From assembly GCF_004335085.1 (NCBI RefSeq), contig NZ_RQRS01000008.1, forward strand, positions 62,001 to 126,000: a stretch of 64,000 bases of DNA, in the 5' to 3' direction. The position numbers were made by a program, and so were the translations under genes. Positions 54,845-62,078 of the stretch are shown piece by piece. The notes under the pieces are model-generated. The model had not been told where the DNA came from. It searched no databases and was given only the letters and a program-made list of their open reading frames with translations. Source of the stretch: Pedobacter nototheniae (GTDB lineage: Bacteria > Bacteroidota > Bacteroidia > Sphingobacteriales > Sphingobacteriaceae). Every line of letters begins with the position of its first letter. Positions within the stretch are counted from its first letter, which is position 1.

Positions 54845-55954
54845 TTAGTCTAATAATGAAAATCCTTTATCTACTTTTTCTTCAGGTTTAAGCTCATAAG
54901 AAGCATCAGCCATTCTGCTTACATTAAGCATTTTAAGGTTGCGATCGTCTACTTTTTTGATAAACTCTTCTAATTCACTTTGTGATGGCGCACCGCCAAC
55001 GGTAATGTTATTGTTTTGATCTAAGAAATCAAGATTTGAACGAATAGATGCTATGTTTTGGCTAATGGCACCCGTGGCTGCATTCATAGCTTCCTGGAAA
55101 GCCCATCCATCTTTAATGTTGAATACTTCTGCAAGACCTTCAGTAGCATTTTTCATTTTTTGAGTTGCTTCCAATTTTTTAGAAATGATGGAAATACTGC
55201 TATCCAATGTACTTACATAAATACGAGCAGCACTTTCATTATCTTTCAAAACCTCTAAAACCTTAGCAAACTGATTGGCATATTGTACATAGCTGCGGGC
55301 ATTTTGCTCTTCAGCTTCGCCTTCCTTACCTAATAAAAATGCCTTCGTACGGGTTTCTTTGGCATCTCTGTTTAAATCGTTGGCTTTTTCGATATTATTG
55401 TTTGTGGTTTCCTGTTTTGCTTTCTCATCTAAACTTGCTGCCTCAACGGTGAAACGTTTGGCATAAGTATATTTTTCTTCAGCAGTTTTTTGTGCTGTTT
55501 CTCCGCTTTGAACCATATCAATACGAACGCCATCAACATTTGCAATTTTATCTTTTACTCTTTTTAAAGTGTCTTTTGCATCTTTTGATAATAGTTGAAG
55601 CGTTTCGATAGGGTTGCCTCTAATGATTGCTTTTTCGCCTTTAAAAATTAAAATTGTACCTAAACGGTTTAATAATGCAATAATTTTTGGCGCCAATAAA
55701 AGCAAAACAATAAGTATAATACTAAAAATAACTAATAGAATACTTTTAGCTGCATAAACCAGCATGATTGGTAAAAATTTAAAAAATGCAAATGCACCTC
55801 CTAAAATAAGCGCCCAAAAAAAGATACTTGAAATTACCTTTTTTCCTTCAGGAGTTTGTACCTGACTGGGAAGATGATCGCCCAAGACCTGAAATATAGG
55901 CAGCTGACTCTTAATTTCAGCTGGAATATTTACATACTGATTTTTGTTTTCCAT
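54845..55954 (-). CDS. Two-helix membrane protein with long coiled coil
   Basis: A 369-residue protein I do not recognise by name. Two adjacent hydrophobic segments occupy about 41-88 (SSIFFWALILGGAFAFFKF and the following SILLVIFSIILIVLLLLAP). The remainder is a long helical coiled coil (TAEEKYTYAKRFTVEAASLD, then ARSYVQYANQFAKVLEVLKD), with a C-terminal ordered segment (ELEEFIKKVDDRNLKMLNVS). The pattern is reminiscent of PspA/TerB-associated membrane scaffolds. It sits 28 bases before the ASKHA gene and 24 bases after the coiled-coil gene. Confidence 0.65.
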   Translation of the reverse strand: MENKNQYVNIPAEIKSQLPIFQVLGDHLPSQVQTPEGKKVISSIFFWALILGGAFAFFKFLPIMLVYAAKSILLVIFSIILIVLLLLAPKIIALLNRLGTILIFKGEKAIIRGNPIETLQLLSKDAKDTLKRVKDKIANVDGVRIDMVQSGETAQKTAEEKYTYAKRFTVEAASLDEKAKQETTNNNIEKANDLNRDAKETRTKAFLLGKEGEAEEQNARSYVQYANQFAKVLEVLKDNESAARIYVSTLDSSISIISKKLEATQKMKNATEGLAEVFNIKDGWAFQEAMNAATGAISQNIASIRSNLDFLDQNNNITVGGAPSQSELEEFIKKVDDRNLKMLNVSRMADASYELKPEEKVDKGFSLLD

Positions 55955-55978
55955 TACTTGTCGTTAATTTTTAATCGT

Positions 55979-56689
55979 TTAATTTATGTTTGTTTCAATA
56001 ATGTTTAATGCTTTTTCAATATCTGCAATTACCTCATTAACCGCTGCATTGCCTAATGCAATTTTTTGATCAATATCTTTCAGTTGCGGATCGTATTTGG
56101 CGTTTATACTTTTTAAATCTTGTTCTTTTGCTTGTAGTTTAGCTTTAAGGTCGGCAATGTTTTGTTCAATAGATTTAATTTCGTTTACCAAGCTATCTTT
56201 TTCATCAACCAAATTATTTTCTATAGTTTGCTTTTGCTGTTGTTTCTGGCTACTTTCCTGGTCTATAACCTTCTTTAATTCGGTAGCATAATTTCTACCT
56301 GTAGTAAGTAGCTTTTGTTTATTTAAATCTTTCTCTACATATTTTAATGATGTAAAAGCAGCTTTTATAGTTGTAGCATCAATACTTCCCATTTCTGCTG
56401 CAGCATTCCAAACTTCAAAAAAATCAAGTCCTGGTTCGTTCATTCTTTCTAGCATGCCCAAAACTTTTACTTTCATTTGCTTAACATCGGTAACGCCTAT
56501 TACAGTAACATTTTCTTTTAGATTAACCTGTGGCTGGTTAGTTACAGGTTCGGGCGCTTTTGCATTTTCTTGAACAGGGTTTTGCCCCTTATCTTGCATG
56601 TTATCAGTTGTTTCTGCACTATCTTCGAATATTAGTTTTTTTAAGCTATTTAAAATTCCAAAAGAACTTTTTGCTGTTTCCTCGCCCAT
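55979..56689 (-). CDS. Soluble coiled-coil protein, first gene of the cassette
   Basis: A 236-residue cytosolic protein I do not recognise. Residues 1-55 are flexible and acidic/Gln-rich, then a helical domain (VTDVKQMKVKVLGMLERMNE), and a long coiled coil (ENNLVDEKDSLVNEIKSIEQ, then DLKAKLQAKEQDLKSINAKY) to the end. No catalytic motif is visible. It leads an operon with the membrane coiled-coil and ASKHA proteins, which suggests the three form one assembly. Confidence 0.65.
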   Translation of the reverse strand: MGEETAKSSFGILNSLKKLIFEDSAETTDNMQDKGQNPVQENAKAPEPVTNQPQVNLKENVTVIGVTDVKQMKVKVLGMLERMNEPGLDFFEVWNAAAEMGSIDATTIKAAFTSLKYVEKDLNKQKLLTTGRNYATELKKVIDQESSQKQQQKQTIENNLVDEKDSLVNEIKSIEQNIADLKAKLQAKEQDLKSINAKYDPQLKDIDQKIALGNAAVNEVIADIEKALNIIETNIN

Positions 56690-56867
56690 GATTAATGATT
56701 ATCTGTTGCTAAAATAATAAAAATTGAATTGGTTAAGTGACAAAAACATGTTTTAATAACTTTCCATTTAAAAGAATTTAAAAAATATATGGAGAAGCCG
56801 TCATAATTTTGAAACGCTTTTTGCTAAATGAATTATTAAATTATCTTTACCACACTAAAAATAGATA

Positions 56868-58112
56868 ATGGTAGATTTTAATCGTTTTACGCTAGCCAAT
56901 GGTTTAAAGGTTTTGGTACATGAAGACCCAACCACCCCTATGGCAGTTTTAAATATTTTATATGATGTTGGCGCTCGCGATGAGGACGCTGATAAAACTG
57001 GTTTTGCACACCTATTTGAGCATTTAATGTTTGGTGGCTCGGTAAATATTCCAAGTTACGATGAGCCTTTACAAAGGGTAGGAGGCGAAAATAATGCTTT
57101 TACAAGCAATGATATTACCAATTACTACATAACGCTGCCTGCAGAAAACATTGAAACTGCTTTTTGGTTGGAAAGCGATCGTATGCTTAGTTTAGCTTTT
57201 TCCGAAAAAAGTTTAGAAACGCAAAGAAATGTAGTGAGTGAGGAGTTTAAACAACGTTATTTAAATCAGCCATATGGCGATGTTTGGTTAAAACTGCGTC
57301 CGCTTGCCTATAAAAAACATGCATACCAATGGGCAACCATTGGAAAAGAGCTCTCTCATATTGAAGATGCTACAATGGGCGATGTTAAGGCCTTTTTTAA
57401 GAAACATTATACACCGCAAAATGCAATTTTAGTGGTTGGTGGAAATGTAAAAACAGAGGATGTTAAAAAATTAGCTGAAAAATGGTTTGAACCTATCCCG
57501 GCAGGAGATAAATACGTTAGAAACTTGCCTCAAGAAGAACCGCAAACAGAAGCTCGTGAAGAAACCGTTAAAGCTAATGTTCCTTTAAATGCTATATACA
57601 TCGCTTTTAAAATGCCTGGTCGTTTAAGTGATGATTATTACGCTTATGATCTACTATCTGATATTCTGTCTCGTGGTCAATCTTCTCGTTTATACAATAG
57701 CTTACTGAAAGAGCAACAGCTTTTTAGTGATATAAACGCTTATATTTCTAGTAGTTTGGATCCTGGATTGTTTATTGTTGAAGGTAAATTAATTGAAGGC
57801 ATAACAATAGAAACGGCTGAAAAGGCAATTTGGGTAGAACTAGAAAAGATTAAAGCAGAGTTGGTTTCTAAAGATGAGCTAACTAAAGTGAAAAATAAGG
57901 TAGAATCTGTTTTAGTGTTTTCTGAAATGAGTTTGCTGGATAAAGCCATGAATTTGGCTTATTACGAATTGCTTGGTGATGCGGACTTGTTAAATCAGGA
58001 AACCGCTCAATTTTTGAAAGTTACTGCTGATGATATCAAAAGAATATCTAACGAAACCTTCAATAAAAATTCATCCTCTACTTTGTACTACTTAACAGAA
58101 GAAAATGCTTAA
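56868..58112 (+). CDS. M16 metallopeptidase, catalytic subunit
   Basis: A 414-residue zinc peptidase of the M16B (insulinase/MPP-like) family. The inverted zinc motif HLFEH is at 48-52 in FAHLFEHLMFGG, with the third-ligand Glu further on in VVSEEFKQRYLN. The partner subunit gene follows with an eight-base overlap. The protein lacks a signal peptide, so it should be cytosolic or periplasmic only if exported by another route. Substrates are probably small peptides; no specific substrate is predictable. A promoter-like TTG at 56821-56823 with TATCTTTAC at 56842-56850 precedes it. Confidence 0.93.
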   Translation: MVDFNRFTLANGLKVLVHEDPTTPMAVLNILYDVGARDEDADKTGFAHLFEHLMFGGSVNIPSYDEPLQRVGGENNAFTSNDITNYYITLPAENIETAFWLESDRMLSLAFSEKSLETQRNVVSEEFKQRYLNQPYGDVWLKLRPLAYKKHAYQWATIGKELSHIEDATMGDVKAFFKKHYTPQNAILVVGGNVKTEDVKKLAEKWFEPIPAGDKYVRNLPQEEPQTEAREETVKANVPLNAIYIAFKMPGRLSDDYYAYDLLSDILSRGQSSRLYNSLLKEQQLFSDINAYISSSLDPGLFIVEGKLIEGITIETAEKAIWVELEKIKAELVSKDELTKVKNKVESVLVFSEMSLLDKAMNLAYYELLGDADLLNQETAQFLKVTADDIKRISNETFNKNSSSTLYYLTEENA

Positions 58113-59376
58113 CAGACAACAGGCGCCTGATTTTAAACAGGTTTCCACTATAAATTTTATACATCCAAAAAAGGCAGAACTGGATAATGGTATCCCTGTT
58201 TTCACAATTTATTCGGGAGAGCAAGATTTAGTACGTATTGAATTTATTTTTAATAACGTAAACTGGAATCAGGATAAACCTTTGCAGGCCATTGCTACCA
58301 GTACCTTGCTTAATAATGGAACTAAAAAGTTTTCGGCTAAAGAAATTGCCGAGCAAATTGATTTTTATGGTGCATTTTTTCAAACGGAATATGCTCAAGA
58401 TCAATCTTCAGTAACATTATACACTTTAAATAAACATTTGGCATCGGTTTTACCAATAGTTAAAGATATTCTTTCAAATAGTGAGTTTCCACAGGCAGAA
58501 TTAGATCTTTATATCCAAAACCAGAAGCAAAAACTAATGGTTAATTTGCAGAAGAACGATATTCTGGTAAGAAAAGAATTTGCACATGCCTTATTTGGTG
58601 ATACTGCTTATGGGGTAGATATTCAACTCCACCACTATGATGCTTTAAAACGTGATGATCTTATAGCTTATTTTAAGGCCGCCTACGTACCAAATAACTG
58701 TATAATTGTGGTATCTGGTAAGTTTGAAGAAAATAGCTATAGCCTACTAAACGCTGTGATGGGCAATAAGTGGGAGAAAAGTAATTCTACCATAAATAGT
58801 TTCAATTTTACTACAGGTTCAAAACAATCTATTTATAAAGAAAAGCCAGAAGCCATTCAATCAGCTATTAGAATAGGTGGCCTCGCGGTAAACCGTAAGC
58901 ATCAGGATTTTCCTGGATTACAGATTTTGAACTGCGTTTTGGGTGGTTATTTTGGTTCACGTTTAATGGCAAATATTCGCGAAGATAAAGGTTACACTTA
59001 TGGCATTGGTTCAGGGATATCTTCTTTAAAAGATGCTGGTTATTTCTTTATTTCAACAGAAGTTGGAGCTGATGTTTGCAGCAATGCCCTTGCAGAAATT
59101 TATAAGGAAATTGATATTCTTAAAAATGATTTGGTAGGTGAAGAAGAGTTAAATTTAGTTAGAAACTATATGTTAGGCTCTATGTTGGGTAGCCTTGAAA
59201 ATGTTTTTTCTCACGCTGATAAATTTAAAAATATCTACTTTTCTGGCTTAGATTATGATTATTACGATAATTACATTCGTACCGTAAAAAATATTACAGC
59301 CGAAGAAATTAAAGCAATGGCGAATAAATATTTAACAACAGAAACGTTTACAGAAGTTATAGTAGGGAAAAAATAA
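58105..59376 (+). CDS. M16 peptidase-like non-catalytic subunit
   Basis: A 423-residue M16 homologue without the HxxEH zinc motif. It retains the glycine-rich R/Y segment GGYFGSRLMANIREDKGYTY, which positions substrate in the catalytic half of the heterodimer. It starts eight bases inside the first gene, indicating coupled translation and a 1:1 complex, as in known bacterial M16 pairs. A 21-bp repeat array starts ten bases after its stop. Confidence 0.93.
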   Translation: MLNRQQAPDFKQVSTINFIHPKKAELDNGIPVFTIYSGEQDLVRIEFIFNNVNWNQDKPLQAIATSTLLNNGTKKFSAKEIAEQIDFYGAFFQTEYAQDQSSVTLYTLNKHLASVLPIVKDILSNSEFPQAELDLYIQNQKQKLMVNLQKNDILVRKEFAHALFGDTAYGVDIQLHHYDALKRDDLIAYFKAAYVPNNCIIVVSGKFEENSYSLLNAVMGNKWEKSNSTINSFNFTTGSKQSIYKEKPEAIQSAIRIGGLAVNRKHQDFPGLQILNCVLGGYFGSRLMANIREDKGYTYGIGSGISSLKDAGYFFISTEVGADVCSNALAEIYKEIDILKNDLVGEEELNLVRNYMLGSMLGSLENVFSHADKFKNIYFSGLDYDYYDNYIRTVKNITAEEIKAMANKYLTTETFTEVIVGKK

Positions 59377-59385
59377 CCAGAATTG

Positions 59386-59688
59386 CTTGGTAATGCTCGC
59401 ATATGGCTTGGTAACGGTCGCATGAGACTTGGTAATGCTCGCATGAGACTTGGTAACGGTCGCATGAGACTTGGTAACGGTCGCATGAGACTTGGTAACG
59501 GTCGCATGAGACTTGGTAACGGTCGCATGAGACTTGGTAATGCTCGCATGAGACTTGGTAACGGTTGCATATGACTTGGTAACGGTTGCATATGACTTGG
59601 TAACAGTCTCGAATGACTTGGTAACTGTCGCATATGGCTTGGTAATGGTTGAATATGGCTTGGTAATGGTTGAATATGGCTTGGTAAG
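59386..59688. repeat. 21-bp tandem repeat array
   Basis: Fourteen complete units of exactly 21 bases, starting CTTGG, run from 59386 to 59679, plus a nine-base partial unit. The central core unit is CTTGGTAACGGTCGCATGAG plus A; two-base TGC variants (TAATGCTCGC) interrupt it, and outer units are more diverged (TTGCATATGA, TTGAATATGG). Because the unit is a multiple of three, several frames stay open through it; the frames are not taken as genes. It lies between the M16 operon and ppnP, and could be a VNTR. Confidence 0.92.
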
Positions 59689-59769
59689 CCTATTTACCTC
59701 ATTTCTTACTTCTGTTTACAGAAATAATTGCATTAAAGGAGCGAAGCAAATAATTACAGAACACAATTC

Positions 59770-59842
59770 ATTGCGAGGTACGAAACAATCTTACGATTAG
59801 CTTTTAATAAATAGCACTTAAGATTGTTTCGTTCCTTACAAT
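59770..59842. repeat. REP-like palindromic element
   Basis: The arms 59770-59793 (ATTGCGAGGTACGAAACAAT plus CTTA) and 59819-59842 are inverted copies that differ at only three of 24 positions. The left arm resembles the widely scattered bacterial element ATTGCGAGGAACGAAGCAATC. A related fragment (AGGAGCGAAGCAA) lies just upstream at 59739-59751. A dispersed REP/BIME-type element is the likely explanation. Confidence 0.7.
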
Positions 59843-59877
59843 TTTGACCATGGAAAATGGTATTGTTGTTATTTTTC

Positions 59878-60162
59878 TTAATTTCTATATTGACACAGGT
59901 ATGCCGTTTGTACAGCAGCCTTTACTTTAAAAGAAGTATTTGCTGGTACCTCAAAAGAGCTTCCGGCAGGAATAATTTCCCACTCGGTTTTTTTTGGTAG
60001 CAGAACAGACAAAGTGCCTTCTATTACGTGCATAATTTCTTTAAGTGCAGTTCCAAATTCATATTCGCCTGCATTAATTACACCAACAGTGGATTTTCCC
60101 TCTGAAGTTTCATAACCCAGTGATTTTACATTTCCATCAAAATATTGGTTTTCTGTTATCAT
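59878..60162 (-). CDS. ppnP: Pyrimidine/purine nucleoside phosphorylase PpnP
   Basis: A 94-residue cupin enzyme (DUF1255/YaiE). Indicators are YFDGNVKSLGYETSEGKSTV, GVINAGEYEFGTALKEIMHV, EGTLSVLLPKKTEWEIIPAG and the C-terminal YLCQYRN. It cleaves nucleosides to base and ribose-1-phosphate. It stands 20 bases downstream of the DUF3857 genes on the same strand and could share their transcript, without any functional link apparent. Confidence 0.93.
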   Translation of the reverse strand: MITENQYFDGNVKSLGYETSEGKSTVGVINAGEYEFGTALKEIMHVIEGTLSVLLPKKTEWEIIPAGSSFEVPANTSFKVKAAVQTAYLCQYRN

Positions 60163-60182
60163 ACTTTTGAATGTTTAATAAT

Positions 60183-62078
60183 TTATAATGCTTTTGCAAG
60201 TACCGCTTTTTGTTTATCGGCCTGATAAATTTTCTTGCAAAAATCTACATATTCATTATACTTTTCTGGCGGATATTTTTTATCGTTTATAACTTGAGTA
60301 CGAATATAAGTGATGGTATTCTCTTTAGTAATAAATTTTGCAGTATAAGTTCCAAATTCAGAAGTGATGCTGATGTCTTTAGGAATAAATTCAACTGTAT
60401 AACCTTTTGGTAAGGTATAATTAATTTCATCTTCATCATTATAACTAAAAGGAACAGCAAAATAGGTTTTTCTATTTTCTACTTTAAGCGGAACACTTTC
60501 TTGTCTGTTGGTTTGGTTTAAAGTTAAAAATGCTTTATTGCCACCATTTGTAAGTAATTGACTCGTTTTAAAATTTAATTCATCAGTCATTACTGGAAGG
60601 CTTTTATTAGCCTGTTCAAATTTATAATTAACCAATTCGGCACCAGGAATGTTGTTATCTTCAATTACTTTTTTGCGTTGCTCCGAAGGTTCTTTCAGTA
60701 GCATTGAAAAATTGTTTTCGAACTGCGCATTTCCGTAGGTTGATTTAATTACAATATTGGCCACTCCATCTTCGCTTAGTGTTATTTTTGCTTTTCTTAG
60801 CTGGTAATTATCCTTTGCATTATAAGCTGGTGTATGCACAATTTCTCCACCTGCATCGGTAACCATTAAAACATTTCTATCTGCGTTGCTATAGCCAATA
60901 AAGCCTATTGGTTTATATTGACTTGTACACTCTAAAAAAGTAGTGTCTTTAGCCATAGGTACACATAAAATCATGTGGTTTGCTTGCCCAATGCTTGAAT
61001 AAGATGGATTTAAACTTGGTAAATCATTTCCTATAACAATCAAATTAGATTTAATTCCTGCCTCATTAAGCAAAGCTTTCATGTAATTTGATAAAGCCTT
61101 GCAATCTCCATAATTTACCTGCGCAACTTTTTCTGCAAGAATTGGTCTAAAACCTCCAACACCTAGCTGAACGCTAACATAACGTGTGTTTTGCTGCAAA
61201 AAAGAATATAAAATAGCTATTTTTTCCTTTTGAGTTTTTGCATCCTTTATTAAATTCTGTACCTGAGCTTTAGTTGCTTCAGGCAACTTGTTTCCACCTT
61301 CATTTAAATTATACAACCATAGTCCAAAATTTTTCCAGTTGTTAAAATTACCCGTTGTTCCATCATATTCAAACTGATTTGGCGATGCTTTTACCCATGC
61401 ACTAACATTATCAACGCCTAAACTTAAAGGCTCTCGTACTAATGCTGCAACATTTGAACTACTCCATTTGTACTGAATTTTTTCACCTACAACAACAGAA
61501 TCGGTCTTTAAATTTTGACTGGTTAAATATCTAAGTTGATAACCTTTATTTTTTTGAATAGTATAAGTAGATTTCTCAACAGAAACTGCAAATCCTTTTA
61601 AATCTCTCCACGATGGAAAATAAAGTAAACCCTTAAAATCCTGACTGTAGCTATATTCAATGGTATATGGATAGGTTAGATTAACAAATTTTAATCCTTT
61701 TAACCTGTTATCATCAAATATTGAAAAATCAGATACCAAGCTTTGATCTCTTATATCAGATGATTTATAATCCTTAATCTTTTTTCCTGAAGCATCGTAC
61801 AAGGTAGCTTTTATGTTAGAAATGGTCGAAAACTTATCATACACTTCCGCCATTTCACTGTAACCATCACCAGCTTTATTTAAAATGGTAACAGCCACTT
61901 TATAATCGTAATGGGCAGAACCTAATGATTTAACATCAAAAAACTGTTCTTCATTACGAATCACCACATTAGCATTTGCTTTAAGCTCTTCAGTAAGTTT
62001 GGCAACATCATAAATGCCTTGTCCATAGCTGTTAACAATGGCGCAGAATATTAAAATTATACTTAAATAGTACTTCAT
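60183..62078 (-). CDS. DUF3857/transglutaminase-like protein with intact Cys
   Basis: A 631-residue exported protein with signal peptide MKYYLSIILIFCAIVNSYGQ. A DUF3857 beta domain leads to a transglutaminase-like core that has GDCKALSNYMKALLNEAGIK, the nucleophile Cys, NHMILCVPM with His, and LECTSQYKPIGF as the third acidic element. A C-terminal Ig-like region follows. It probably acts on cell-envelope or extracellular substrates. It overlaps the upstream paralogue by TAATG at 62076-62080, so both are one unit. Confidence 0.88.
   Translation of the reverse strand: MKYYLSIILIFCAIVNSYGQGIYDVAKLTEELKANANVVIRNEEQFFDVKSLGSAHYDYKVAVTILNKAGDGYSEMAEVYDKFSTISNIKATLYDASGKKIKDYKSSDIRDQSLVSDFSIFDDNRLKGLKFVNLTYPYTIEYSYSQDFKGLLYFPSWRDLKGFAVSVEKSTYTIQKNKGYQLRYLTSQNLKTDSVVVGEKIQYKWSSSNVAALVREPLSLGVDNVSAWVKASPNQFEYDGTTGNFNNWKNFGLWLYNLNEGGNKLPEATKAQVQNLIKDAKTQKEKIAILYSFLQQNTRYVSVQLGVGGFRPILAEKVAQVNYGDCKALSNYMKALLNEAGIKSNLIVIGNDLPSLNPSYSSIGQANHMILCVPMAKDTTFLECTSQYKPIGFIGYSNADRNVLMVTDAGGEIVHTPAYNAKDNYQLRKAKITLSEDGVANIVIKSTYGNAQFENNFSMLLKEPSEQRKKVIEDNNIPGAELVNYKFEQANKSLPVMTDELNFKTSQLLTNGGNKAFLTLNQTNRQESVPLKVENRKTYFAVPFSYNDEDEINYTLPKGYTVEFIPKDISITSEFGTYTAKFITKENTITYIRTQVINDKKYPPEKYNEYVDFCKKIYQADKQKAVLAKAL

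Noticed and set aside
59271-59633. Reading frames across the tandem repeat, both strands
   Set aside because: They exist only because the 21-bp unit is a multiple of three and lacks stops; the translated products are pure repeats with no start context.
59386-59688. Tandem array considered as CRISPR
   Set aside because: Units are head-to-tail without spacers, and no cas gene is present.
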